8,503 nucleotides of DNA from assembly GCA_020059765.1 (NCBI GenBank), contig JAGVBM010000062.1:1-8503 (forward strand), in the 5' to 3' direction. The position numbers and the translations under genes were made by a program. Under the pieces are notes generated by a model that saw only the letters and a list, made by a program, of their open reading frames with translations, had not been told where the DNA came from and ran no database searches. Below are positions 1-6,968 of this stretch, one piece after another. The DNA is from Bacillota bacterium (GTDB lineage: Bacteria > Bacillota > Bacilli > Tumebacillales > Effusibacillaceae). Every line of letters starts with the position of its first letter. Position 1 is the stretch's first letter.

Positions 1-921
1 ATAGATGCAAAGCGGTCTGCGGAAAAATCCAAACAGCCGGAACTGCAGTTTGGCAATCCGATTCGGATCAAGTACGAAGAGCCAACCACAAAATCGACGA
101 CAGATCGACAGATCCGGGAAAATGCGGCTCAACCGAATAGGACATGGTCAGCGGATCGGAAAGGAGAGGAATCCCTGGCGGTGGATCGCACTTCGCTTGA
201 AGCCGCGTTGGACATCTACCGTCCGCATGTAAAGCCGACAGATGAGTTCTCGCGCTTTGACATGGGGACTCATCGAGATGCAGCTATGTCCGATCCTGCA
301 GATGAAATTGCAGCAGCGGATGCGGCTGTCGGCAAACGCATTCCTCATTTTCGTCCGGTGGCGCAAGTGCTTGGCATGTACATTGTAGCGGAAGATGAAA
401 ACGGATTGTATCTGATCGACCAGCACGCGGCGCATGAAAAAGTGCTGTATGAAAAGTTTTCGAAGAAACTGGCAGCGAAAACCGTTCATCCACTGCCGTT
501 ACTCGTTCCGTTTACTTTGGACTTGTCGGCTGCAGAAGCGGAGAAACTGGAGCGGCATCTCCCTCTGCTGCAATCCTTTCAACTTGAACTTGAAAGATTT
601 GGAGGAGGCTCCTACATTGTACGCTCCGTACCCGACATCTGGGGCGGGTTGGACGCACAGCGCTTGGCTTCAGAACTGATCGACGAAATTATAGCGGAAG
701 CACCCTTCAAAGATCCGCGCGCTTTAATTGAGGACAAGATCATTTCCAAATCGTGCAAATCGGCGATAAAAGCGAATCAATGGCTTTCCATGCCGGAAAT
801 GATTGCACTTTGCGATCAATTGGCTGAACTTGACAATCCATTCACTTGTCCGCACGGTCGTCCGATTATCATCCACATGACCCGATATGATCTGGAAAAA
901 CAGTTTAAGCGGGTGATGTAA
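1..921 (+). CDS. mutL: DNA mismatch repair protein MutL, C-terminal part (5' end outside window)
   Basis: Mismatch-repair endonuclease that works with MutS and nicks the discontinuous strand. The frame is open from base 1 with no start, so the N-terminal GHKL ATPase domain lies upstream; 306 residues are visible. The first ~100 residues are polar and look like the variable linker. The C-terminal endonuclease and dimerisation domain follows. The metal-binding motif DQHA(X)2E(X)4E appears as DQHAAHEKVLYE at 418-453. An SCKSAIKAN segment follows, then CPHGRP at 847-864, whose Cys and His are zinc/manganese ligands in nicking MutL proteins. The protein ends in FKRVM. With these motifs present it should be a nicking MutL, as in Bacillus, rather than the E. 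coli type, which lacks them. The stop is 2 bases before the next gene, so both are probably cotranscribed. I am sure of family and frame; an internal start at 181 is not the true start. Confidence 0.97.
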   Translation: MDAKRSAEKSKQPELQFGNPIRIKYEEPTTKSTTDRQIRENAAQPNRTWSADRKGEESLAVDRTSLEAALDIYRPHVKPTDEFSRFDMGTHRDAAMSDPADEIAAADAAVGKRIPHFRPVAQVLGMYIVAEDENGLYLIDQHAAHEKVLYEKFSKKLAAKTVHPLPLLVPFTLDLSAAEAEKLERHLPLLQSFQLELERFGGGSYIVRSVPDIWGGLDAQRLASELIDEIIAEAPFKDPRALIEDKIISKSCKSAIKANQWLSMPEMIALCDQLAELDNPFTCPHGRPIIIHMTRYDLEKQFKRVM

Positions 922-923
922 AT

Positions 924-1724
924 ATGCAATCGAATTTGATCGTGACAACTGCCAGACACCCGACGCCGGAAATGGCGAGCATCGCCCGCAGAGCGGCGGA
1001 AGAATTGGGGGGACGCATTGTTCCCAAAACAGGACACACCACCATTCGGAAAATACAGTCGCAGTTTCACACGCGCCTTGTTTTGTCCATCGGTCAAAGG
1101 ATGACATTGTTTGTGGATGATCAGGAAATTTTTTTTCACCCGTCCATGTCTGTGGTCCGTCTAAAACGAATATTGACCGGGGAAGCGGATACCTTGTTGG
1201 TCAAAAGTCGTGTCCAGCCTGGGGATTCGATTTTGGATTGTACCCTGGGGATGGGGGCAGACGCGATCGTCTTTGCCCATGCCGCCGGAGTTCAGGGAAG
1301 AGTAGTCGGCATCGAACAAAGCGAGCTTCTCGCTTTCTTGGTGAAAGAAGGATTGAAACGTTGGCAGTCTGACATGCGGCAATTGGAGGAAGCCATGCGG
1401 CGTGTGGAAGTGGTTGCCATGGATCATTTATCATTCATGAAACGTCAACCGGATCGGTCTTTTGACGTGGTTTATTTTGATCCCATGTTTCGGCATACTG
1501 TAAAGGAATCGGTCAATTTCGACCCGGTCCGGTTTCTGTCAGTCGACCATCCCCTGACACATGAGGCGATCGGAGAAGCCCGCAGGATCGCCCGCAAGAC
1601 TGTCGTTTTAAAAGAGCGCTTAAGCGGCGGAGAATTTGAACGGCTGGGATTCCCGCCGCCCGATTCCCGTTCCAGTTCGTTTACATACAGTGTAATTCAT
1701 ATGCAGGAGGAACATACACATTGA
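924..1724 (+). CDS. class I SAM-dependent methyltransferase, RsmJ/DUF548-like
   Basis: 266-residue protein with a Rossmann methyltransferase domain in its C-terminal two thirds. Visible motifs are the SAM-binding loop ILDCTLGMGADA (about residues 103-114), an acidic residue at the end of strand 2 (VVGIE, Glu131), and a catalytic-type DPMF at 186-189 within VVYFDPMFRH. The VVY-DPMF block and the later TVVLKE segment resemble RsmJ (YhiQ), the E. coli enzyme that makes N2-methylguanosine at 16S rRNA G1516. The first ~95 residues are a less conserved N-terminal extension. Methylation of rRNA guanine is inferred from the family; the substrate is not proven here and another RNA is possible. The ATG lies 2 bases after the mutL stop, with GGGTGAT inside the end of mutL as a modest ribosome binding site. 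Its stop overlaps the miaA start by 4 bases, so translation is likely coupled. Confidence 0.88.
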   Translation: MQSNLIVTTARHPTPEMASIARRAAEELGGRIVPKTGHTTIRKIQSQFHTRLVLSIGQRMTLFVDDQEIFFHPSMSVVRLKRILTGEADTLLVKSRVQPGDSILDCTLGMGADAIVFAHAAGVQGRVVGIEQSELLAFLVKEGLKRWQSDMRQLEEAMRRVEVVAMDHLSFMKRQPDRSFDVVYFDPMFRHTVKESVNFDPVRFLSVDHPLTHEAIGEARRIARKTVVLKERLSGGEFERLGFPPPDSRSSSFTYSVIHMQEEHTH

Positions 1725-2710
1725 TACGGCAAAACGGTCTCGTGATCGTTGTTGGACCTACGGCGGTGGGCAAAACCAAGTTAAGCGTTGAGCTGGCATC
1801 CGTTTTTGACGGAGAAATCATTTCTGCGGACTCCATGCAAATCTATCGGCACATGAATATCGGAACGGCCAAGATTCGGCCTGACGAGACAAACGGCGTC
1901 CCCCACTTTGGAATTGATATCGTTGATCCGACCGAATCATTTTCAGTCATGCAATTCCGGGAACTGTTCGATCAATGGGTGGAGAAGATCTGGCTGCGCG
2001 GACATCTACCGTTTTTGGTCGGTGGAACCGGATTGTATGTTCGGGCCGCCACGGAAGAATATAATTTCACAGCAACGGAAGGGAATCAGTTGTTACGCAA
2101 GCGATTGGAAGAGGAAGCGAAGGAGAAAGGATCGGAGATCTTGCATCAACGTCTGCTAGAAGTTGATCCGGTCACCGCTGAACGTTTGCATCCCAATGAT
2201 TTAAGAAGGATCATTCGGGCGTTGGAAATCAATGAATTGTCCGGAGTTCCTATGTCCAAACAAATATCGCCAAGTCAAGGACAAACCCGTTTTCCAACCT
2301 TGAAGCTCGGTCTCACTCTCAAAGACCGGGAAACCCTGTATAAGCGAATTAATCAGAGAGTGGATCTGATGCTGGAGCAGGGGTTGGTGAAGGAAGTTGA
2401 AGAATTATTAATGAAAGGCGTGCATAAAGATTTGATTTCCATGCAGGGAATCGGTTATAAAGAAATCATAGACTTCCTTGAGAACCGGATCACTTTACAA
2501 GAAGCAGTCGAATTGATTAAGCTTGCATCAAGACGCTATGCAAAACGCCAATTGTCCTGGTTTCGCCGCGATCCGCAAATTTATTGGTTTTATGTTGATC
2601 AAATGTCATGGAGTCATCTGTATGACGCTTGCAGTCATTTAGTGCAGGAATTTCGTCATCGATTCACGAATACAGTTGAAATAAAAGAGGATGGGGGTAG
2701 TACATCATGA
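1721..2710 (+). CDS. miaA: tRNA dimethylallyltransferase MiaA
   Basis: Transfers a dimethylallyl group from dimethylallyl diphosphate to N6 of A37 in tRNAs that read UNN codons, the first step of ms2i6A formation. Family marks seen in order: P-loop GPTAVGKT (12-19), the DSMQIYR segment (37-43) with the catalytic-type Asp, PHFGIDIVDP (61-70), GGTGLYV (101-107), DLRRIIRALEI (160-170), GIGYKEI (243-249) and RRYAKRQLSWFRRD (271-284). At 329 residues it is close to the usual 300-320, with a short polar tail. The start is TTG: it sits 10 bases after a strong AGGAGG (1705-1710), the frame gives the expected N-terminus MIRQNGLVIVVGPT, and no ATG fits better. The TTGA overlap with the upstream stop and the ATGA overlap with hfq indicate translational coupling in one operon. 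Confidence 0.97.
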   Translation: MIRQNGLVIVVGPTAVGKTKLSVELASVFDGEIISADSMQIYRHMNIGTAKIRPDETNGVPHFGIDIVDPTESFSVMQFRELFDQWVEKIWLRGHLPFLVGGTGLYVRAATEEYNFTATEGNQLLRKRLEEEAKEKGSEILHQRLLEVDPVTAERLHPNDLRRIIRALEINELSGVPMSKQISPSQGQTRFPTLKLGLTLKDRETLYKRINQRVDLMLEQGLVKEVEELLMKGVHKDLISMQGIGYKEIIDFLENRITLQEAVELIKLASRRYAKRQLSWFRRDPQIYWFYVDQMSWSHLYDACSHLVQEFRHRFTNTVEIKEDGGSTS

Positions 2711-2937
2711 ACAAATCGCAAATTAATATTCAGGACACGTTTTTGAACCAAATTCGCAAAGAAAACATCCCGGTAATCATTTATTTGGTAAATGGATTCC
2801 AAATCCGGGGAATTGTCAAAGCATTTGACAATTTTACGATCATCGTGGAATCGGAAGGCAAACAGCAGTTGGTTTATAAGCATGCGATTTCCACGTTTAC
2901 GCCGATGCGAAACGTAAATTTCAATCCCGAGGCGTAA
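2707..2937 (+). CDS. hfq: RNA chaperone Hfq
   Basis: 76-residue Sm-like protein that forms a hexameric ring and binds sRNAs and A-rich or U-rich RNA tails. The Sm1 region (FLNQIRKENIPVIIYLVNG, then GIVKAFDNFTIIV) and the Sm2 motif YKHAIST (57-63) are both present and the fold is complete. The C-terminus is short (about 12 residues after Sm2), as in Gram-positive Hfq, without the long disordered tail of enterobacterial proteins. The rim has Arg17-Lys18 followed by Glu-Asn, the reduced basic rim typical of Bacillus-type Hfq. The ATG overlaps the miaA stop (ATGA), with GGGGG at 2693-2697 as ribosome binding site. miaA-hfq is a widely conserved pair. It is the last gene of the mutL operon; no strong intrinsic terminator follows directly. 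Confidence 0.97.
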   Translation: MNKSQINIQDTFLNQIRKENIPVIIYLVNGFQIRGIVKAFDNFTIIVESEGKQQLVYKHAISTFTPMRNVNFNPEA

Positions 2938-2938
2938 A

Positions 2939-2967
2939 GAAGGCAAACATGATTGTATATGCCCTTC
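2939..2967 (+). other. imperfect hairpin just after hfq
   Basis: GAAGGCA at 2939-2945 pairs with TGCCCTTC at 2960-2967, giving 7 bp with one bulged C around a 14-base loop. It starts 2 bases after the hfq stop. No U-tract follows (the next bases are CTCCACTG), so it does not look like an intrinsic terminator. A role as a 3'-end stabilising or processing hairpin of the mutL-hfq transcript is only inference. Confidence 0.3.
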
Positions 2968-2981
2968 CTCCACTGCACATG

Positions 2982-3061
2982 CTAGGTTTTAGGGCCGCCA
3001 GACGACTCTCGCGTTGATCAAGGGTCACGGTTATCGCGGACGACTGAATGAAAAATCCTAG
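2982..3061 (+). other. possible structured RNA segment between hfq and ferredoxin gene
   Basis: CTAGGTTTT (2982-2990) can pair with AAAATCCTAG (3052-3061), giving 9 bp with one bulged base, and close an 80-base segment. Inside, CGCG at 3010-3013 can pair with CGCG at 3035-3038, and GATC/GGTC can form a small hairpin. GACGACT occurs twice (3001-3007 and 3039-3045). It lies upstream of the ferredoxin promoter, so it is not part of that gene's short leader; it would be in the 3' region of the hfq transcript or a separate small RNA. I do not recognise any known RNA family. Confidence 0.3.
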
Positions 3062-3092
3062 TTCAGTTTCGTAGATTTGACGCAGTTATAGG

Positions 3093-3121
3093 TTGAATGT
3101 TTTAGGTAAATGGATTATACT
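3093..3121 (+). promoter_or_regulatory. sigma-A-type promoter of the ferredoxin gene
   Basis: The -35 box TTGAAT (3093-3098) and -10 box TATACT (3116-3121) are separated by exactly 17 bases and lie in an AT-rich stretch. Transcription should begin near 3128, giving a leader of only about 28 bases that contains the ribosome binding site AGAAGGAG (3137-3144). This suggests that the ferredoxin gene is expressed independently of the mutL-hfq operon. Confidence 0.72.
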
Positions 3122-3155
3122 TTCGGCATAAAGGGTAGAAGGAGTGAAAGTTAAC

Positions 3156-3371
3156 ATGGCGAAAACATTTGTAGACAAAGATACTTGCATCGCATGTGGT
3201 GCCTGCTATTCCACTTGCCCCGATGTATATGAGGCGGATGACGAAGGATACGCATTCGTAAAGCTTTCGGGTGGAACCGAAGGTTTTGTTGAAGTACCCG
3301 AAGAATTCTTGCAAGATGCAATGGATGCTCGTGACGGTTGTCCGACTGAATCTGTTAAGTGGGAAGACTAA
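3156..3371 (+). CDS. single-cluster [4Fe-4S] ferredoxin
   Basis: 71-residue acidic electron carrier of the Bacillus type, soluble in the cytoplasm. The cluster ligands are C11-x2-C14-x2-C17 and the remote C62 in GCPTESV, the standard arrangement of monocluster [4Fe-4S] ferredoxins. An additional Cys21 before Pro22 occupies the place of the fourth Cys in two-cluster ferredoxins, but the second ligand set is absent, so it should be a free thiol or accessory. The GTG at 3144 is in the same frame but lies inside the ribosome binding site AGAAGGAG (3137-3144). The ATG at 3156 has a spacing of 11 and gives the usual N-terminus MAKTFVDKDTC. It has its own promoter at 3093-3121 and the hairpin terminator at 3402-3440, so it is probably monocistronic. 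The redox partner cannot be told from context. Confidence 0.95.
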   Translation: MAKTFVDKDTCIACGACYSTCPDVYEADDEGYAFVKLSGGTEGFVEVPEEFLQDAMDARDGCPTESVKWED

Positions 3372-3401
3372 TCAATACGCACTCCATACAATATGATTCT
3401 C

Positions 3402-3440
3402 ATACAAAACCCTATGGGACTATCCCATAGGGTTTTGTAT
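3402..3440. terminator. bidirectional intrinsic terminator between ferredoxin gene and sugar operon
   Basis: Perfect 18-bp inverted repeat, 3402-3419 with 3423-3440, and a 3-base loop CTA. The core CCCTATGGGA/TCCCATAGGG is flanked by AAAA on one side and TTTT on the other, so each strand ends in a short U run after the GC-rich stem. It starts 30 bases after the ferredoxin stop and ends 16 bases before the stop of the convergent epimerase gene. It should therefore end both transcripts. Confidence 0.93.
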
Positions 3441-3456
3441 CGAGTGGGGTCATTGA

Positions 3457-4371
3457 TCACTTATTCTTTCCATGGGAAAAGCTTTCTTTTAACCCTCGAC
3501 TTATATCATATTGGGGGCTCCAGTTCAATAGACGCAACGCTTTCTTATGATCCAGACAACTGTGTCGAATGTCACCTGGTCGTTCCTCATCGTGAATGAC
3601 GCGGATACCTGTACCGTGTAGGTTTTGCAGCAATTCGACCAATCGGTTGATTGAGGTCCGGGCAGAGGTGCTTACTTGGATGGTTTCCTGATTTCCTTTA
3701 TGAACTGCTGCGAGATTGGCAGTCACCACGTCTTTAACAAACACGAAGTCGCGTGTTTGTTCCCCGTCACCGTGTATGATCAACGGCAACCCTTTTTGAA
3801 TGCGGTCAAGGAAGATAGCTACGACTCCTCCTTCTCCCTTTGCATTTTGTCGTGGGCCATAAACGTTCGCATAGCGCAAAATCGTGTATGGAATTCCGTA
3901 AATTTGATGAAACAGCCGGATAAACGATTCGGATGTCAGTTTCGAAGTGCCGTAAATGGAGATCGGTTCGGTTTCATCCGATTCCTCGATCAGCGGGGTC
4001 TGCAAATTTCCATAAACGGCGCAGGAGGAAGCAAATACTATTTTCTTGACGGGCACTTGGCAGCTTGCTTCCAACATATTAACAGTCCCCACAATGTTTA
4101 CATGGACGTCATAATCAGGCTCTCTAATGGAACGCTGAACATCCACTTGAGCCGCTAGATGAAAGACAACGTCTGGTTGTACACGGACGATCAATTCTTT
4201 TGTTTCCGGGCTGCAAATATCCAGTACGTGCAAAATTGCTTTCGGGTTCACGTGTTCCCGCAACCCGGTGGAAAGATTGTCAATCACGTGGACAGTTGCT
4301 CCACTTGCGATTAACTCGTCGACAAGGTGGGAACCGATAAAGCCTGCTCCGCCGGTGACGACAGCCTTCAT
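3457..4371 (-). CDS. NAD-dependent 4-epimerase, GalE-like extended SDR
   Basis: 304-residue extended short-chain dehydrogenase/reductase acting on nucleotide sugars. It has the NAD-binding motif TGGAGFIGSH (6-15), Asp31 at the end of strand 2 (VHVIDNLS), HLAAQ (71-75), ASSCAVYG (114-121) with catalytic Ser, and the Y140-x3-K144 pair in YGTSK. RYANVYGPRQ (167-176), GDGEQTRDFVFVKD (201-214) and ERPGD (263-267) are typical of UDP-hexose 4-epimerases. Within this operon a UDP-pentose or UDP-uronate is also a plausible substrate for C4 inversion; sequence alone does not decide. The start is set at 4371: AAGGAGGT at 4378-4385 touches the alternative ATG at 4377 but is 7 bases (counted from GGAGG) from 4371, which also gives the usual N-terminus MKAVVTGG. 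It is last in the operon, 43 bases after its neighbour, and ends at the shared terminator. Confidence 0.88.
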   Translation of the reverse strand: MKAVVTGGAGFIGSHLVDELIASGATVHVIDNLSTGLREHVNPKAILHVLDICSPETKELIVRVQPDVVFHLAAQVDVQRSIREPDYDVHVNIVGTVNMLEASCQVPVKKIVFASSCAVYGNLQTPLIEESDETEPISIYGTSKLTSESFIRLFHQIYGIPYTILRYANVYGPRQNAKGEGGVVAIFLDRIQKGLPLIIHGDGEQTRDFVFVKDVVTANLAAVHKGNQETIQVSTSARTSINRLVELLQNLHGTGIRVIHDEERPGDIRHSCLDHKKALRLLNWSPQYDISRGLKESFSHGKNK

Positions 4372-4414
4372 ATGCATACCTCCTTCTTCGGTAAACTTTT
4401 CTTGCCAAACATCG

Positions 4415-5380
4415 CTAGGTCAGGCTCTTCCGATACCACGCAATCGTTTTGCGCAACCCTTCTTCCAATGCCACACTTGGCCGATACTGTAAGATGTTTT
4501 GCGAACGTGTCAGATCAGCAATTCGTGCCTGCATGTCTTCATACCCCGGACCATATGCTTGTTCATACGGTACGGTTGCAATGGTTGACGCCGAATCGGT
4601 CAACCGATGAATGGCTAAAGCCAGATCGCGAATTGTGATGGGCTGATCCGAACCGATGTTAAATGCAAGACCGTCTGCTTTTGGATTCAACGCTGCCACA
4701 GTACCGGCTACCGTATCGCTGATAAACGTAAAACATCTGGTTTGGGTTCCGTCACCATATACTTCAATCGGTCGATCGGTCAATGCGGCTTTGATAAAAC
4801 GGGGTACAACGCCACCGTATTGGGATGAGGTCTGCCTAGGACCGTAGGCATTGAAATAACGCACCACTGTCACTGGAAGTCCTTTGTCCGCGTAGGCAAA
4901 CCCCAAGTGTTCATCAATCGCTTTGGCGGTGGAATAGCACCAACGGTGGGTGGAAGGAGGTCCCAAAACTCGATCCGAATCCTCTTTGAAGGGCAATTTT
5001 TCATTTTTTCCATAGACTTCCGAAGTGGAGGCAAGGACCACTTTCGCCCGTTTTTTATATGCGGATTCAAGAACGATTCGTGTGCCGTCTATGTTGTTCT
5101 CGATTACCTTTAACGGATTTTCGACTGTATTTTTGACGCCTAACACGGCGGCCAGATGATAGATAGCATCCACTTTCTGGACCAACTGTTCCACCGTTTT
5201 CCTATGCATCACAGAGTCGTGGACAAAGGTGTGTCTTTCGTGCGTTATGACATGTTCCAGAAATTCCTGATGACCGTTTGACAGATCGTCAAGTGTCCAA
5301 ACCTGATGACCCAACTGCAATAGACGGCTGACAAGGTGGGATCCGATAAAACCGGCACCGCCCGTTACAAGGATTTTCAT
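4415..5380 (-). CDS. nucleotide-sugar SDR, probable UDP-glucuronate (or UDP-GlcNAcA) decarboxylase
   Basis: 321-residue extended SDR. NAD motif TGGAGFIGSH (6-15), HLAAVLG (75-81), STSEVYG (118-124), Y149-x3-K153 in YSTAK, RYFNAYGPRQ (174-183). STSEVYG, with Thr119 and Glu121, is the signature of UDP-glucuronate decarboxylases (UXS) and ArnA, where the Glu takes part in decarboxylation. GalE-type enzymes usually carry SSA/SSS there and RmlB-type dehydratases DE. RWCYSTAKAIDEHL also fits the UXS/ArnA branch. The gene follows a nucleotide-sugar 6-dehydrogenase that would supply the uronate, supporting this reading; a 4-epimerase remains possible. The start is ATG 5380: GAGGTG (5392-5387) lies 8 bases upstream of it (counted from GAGG). 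An in-frame GTG at 5389 is part of that ribosome binding site, which itself overlaps the stop of the previous gene, so translation is probably coupled. Confidence 0.72.
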   Translation of the reverse strand: MKILVTGGAGFIGSHLVSRLLQLGHQVWTLDDLSNGHQEFLEHVITHERHTFVHDSVMHRKTVEQLVQKVDAIYHLAAVLGVKNTVENPLKVIENNIDGTRIVLESAYKKRAKVVLASTSEVYGKNEKLPFKEDSDRVLGPPSTHRWCYSTAKAIDEHLGFAYADKGLPVTVVRYFNAYGPRQTSSQYGGVVPRFIKAALTDRPIEVYGDGTQTRCFTFISDTVAGTVAALNPKADGLAFNIGSDQPITIRDLALAIHRLTDSASTIATVPYEQAYGPGYEDMQARIADLTRSQNILQYRPSVALEEGLRKTIAWYRKSLT

Positions 5381-5391
5381 GATAAACACCT

Positions 5392-6672
5392 CTACAGTAA
5401 GATCACATTTCCGCGATTTTTGAACTTGCCTGCAGCATTTCGAGTATCGAAAACAAGTGGAGCATTGTTCACGATTTCTTCGTACGGAATTCCGGAATGA
5501 TCGGTCAGAATCAATGTGCAGTCATGTTGTTGAACATATCTTCGTGTTAATGAAATCCGTTTGACGTTAGTTCCATCCAGCTCAATCTGTTCGATGAACG
5601 GATCATAGAAATTGACTTTTGCTCCCGAATCTTTCAATCGTTTGATGATTTCCAACGCTCTAGATTCACGCAAGTCGTTGACATCTTTTTTATACGTCAC
5701 GCCAATGACCAAGATTGAACTGTCGTGAAGTGGTTTGACTGAAGAAAGATGTTTTTCGATTTTTCGAACGACAAACTCGGGGATTTGTTCGTTGATCTTA
5801 TTTGCGAGTTCGATAAATTCAAGATCCATGTCGAAGGTCTTCGCTTTCCAAGAAAGATACAACGGGTCAACAGGAATACAATGACCGCCGATGCCGGGGC
5901 CGGGATAATAAGGGGTGAATCCGTAAGGTTTCGTGCTGGCGCTGGCAATTACTTCCCACAAATCAATGTTCATTTTGTCACAAAGCATCATCAATTCATT
6001 CATGAACGAAATATTGACGAATCGTTGGCTGTTTTCCAAAAGCTTCGTCATTTCAGCAGCGCGAGGGGATGATACGACTACAACCCGGTTGAAGATTGTT
6101 TCGTAGACTCGTTTCCCGAAATGGGTGCAGGATGGAGTCACACCTCCCAATATTTTCGGTATCTCCTGGAGTTCATAAACGCTTTGCCCAGGATCGATTC
6201 GTTCAGGGGAATAGACGAGTGAGATGTCTTTGCCAACCTTCAATCCGATTGATTCAATTAAGGGAAGCAGTTCTTCTTCCGTAGTACCGGGATACGTTGA
6301 ACTTTCCAAAATGACCAATTGACCGATTCGCAAGTAGGGAAGCGCAGCCGTCATCGCTTCCCGCACGAATCGCAAATCAGGTTTTGCGACTTCATCTAAA
6401 GGAGTCGGCACACATAATATCATTACATCCACATGAGATATTACTTCATAGGAGCTGCCGACGAAGAAGCGTCCCTTTGAAAACATTCTCCGTACGTCCG
6501 TATTTGAAAAATCGGACAAATAACTTTGCCTTTTTGTAAGCTTCTGGATTTTTCTTTCATCCAGGTCAATGCCGTAGACGGTGTGACCTTTCTCGAGAAA
6601 CAGACGGGCAAGCGGCAAGCCTACATACCCTAATCCCACAATACCGACTGTGTAAATCATATCCTTCCCCAT
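5392..6672 (-). CDS. nucleotide-sugar 6-dehydrogenase, UDP-HexNAc type (WbpA/WecC-like)
   Basis: 426-residue NAD-dependent enzyme that oxidises C6 of a UDP-sugar to the carboxylate in two steps. N-terminal Rossmann motif GLGYVGLP (13-20) with Asp36 in GIDLDE, CVPTPLD (87-93), ESSTYPGTT (123-131) and YSPERIDPG (154-162). The catalytic Cys265 lies in GGHCIPVDP (262-270). A C-terminal UDP-binding domain contains GVTYKKDVNDLRES (324-337). TKLLEN (209-214) followed by a conserved Arg-x-VN, and PYYPGPGIGGHCIP, are the UDP-N-acetylhexosamine pattern, unlike the K-x-x-x-N-A pattern of UDP-glucose dehydrogenases; UDP-GlcNAc is thus favoured, by inference. The start is ATG 6672, 8 bases after GAGG within AAGAGGTGA; GTG 6681 lies inside that site and ATG 6660 is poorly spaced. 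It is the first gene of the sugar operon and is followed 11 bases later by the decarboxylase-like gene. Confidence 0.9.
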   Translation of the reverse strand: MGKDMIYTVGIVGLGYVGLPLARLFLEKGHTVYGIDLDERKIQKLTKRQSYLSDFSNTDVRRMFSKGRFFVGSSYEVISHVDVMILCVPTPLDEVAKPDLRFVREAMTAALPYLRIGQLVILESSTYPGTTEEELLPLIESIGLKVGKDISLVYSPERIDPGQSVYELQEIPKILGGVTPSCTHFGKRVYETIFNRVVVVSSPRAAEMTKLLENSQRFVNISFMNELMMLCDKMNIDLWEVIASASTKPYGFTPYYPGPGIGGHCIPVDPLYLSWKAKTFDMDLEFIELANKINEQIPEFVVRKIEKHLSSVKPLHDSSILVIGVTYKKDVNDLRESRALEIIKRLKDSGAKVNFYDPFIEQIELDGTNVKRISLTRRYVQQHDCTLILTDHSGIPYEEIVNNAPLVFDTRNAAGKFKNRGNVILL

Positions 6673-6763
6673 ATAAATCACCTCTTTCTTGATTCAACCA
6701 GAATGAATGGAGACGATCCTGCCGTCCCGATTCGTTGCCAAGGCGCTATTTGTTCAATCCCAA

Positions 6764-6880
6764 ATGGAGGAGATGGATGACAATAACAGGCCATTGCAAA
6801 ATCTCTTTCGATACATATCCTACGGAGGTGACTTCCGATTGGTAATAGACAAGTATCTTACGATTTCTAAAAATAGGTAA
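6764..6880 (+). other. short ORF of 38 codons with unclear coding status
   Basis: ATG at 6764 opens a 38-codon frame (MEEMDDNNRPLQ...YLTISKNR) that ends at TAA 6878-6880. An overlapping 22-codon frame starts at ATG 6777, with GGAGGAG (6766-6772) at better spacing. Neither product is recognised. A strong GGAGGTGA at 6824-6831 sits inside, 10 bases before an in-frame TTG. They may be leader peptides, a decayed gene, or chance; I cannot decide from this sequence. Confidence 0.2.
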
Positions 6881-6968
6881 ATCATCTAGTATATTCGCAT
6901 ATAAAATTAGTGTTGTTGGAAACTACCGATTCAATTATTGGATTTGCTAGGCAGGCGTTGGGAAAAAA

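Noticed and set aside
148..489. 113-codon open frame on the minus strand inside mutL
   Set aside because: It is antisense to conserved MutL coding sequence, including the DQHA motif, so it is a chance frame.
2939..2967. intrinsic terminator after hfq
   Set aside because: The stem is short with a bulge, and no U-tract follows, so I list it only as a hairpin.
3144..3155. GTG start for the ferredoxin gene
   Set aside because: The GTG lies within the ribosome binding site itself; the ATG at 3156 has proper spacing and gives the family's normal N-terminus. The same reasoning rejects GTG 5389 and GTG 6681 for the decarboxylase-like and dehydrogenase genes.
3676..4158. 160-codon open frame on the plus strand
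   Set aside because: It is fully antisense to the 4-epimerase gene, whose motifs are complete; no ribosome binding site or motif supports it.
3457..6672. recent horizontal insertion of the sugar operon
   Set aside because: No transposase, integrase, tRNA, flanking repeat or obvious composition break is visible; the shared terminator fits a settled gene order.
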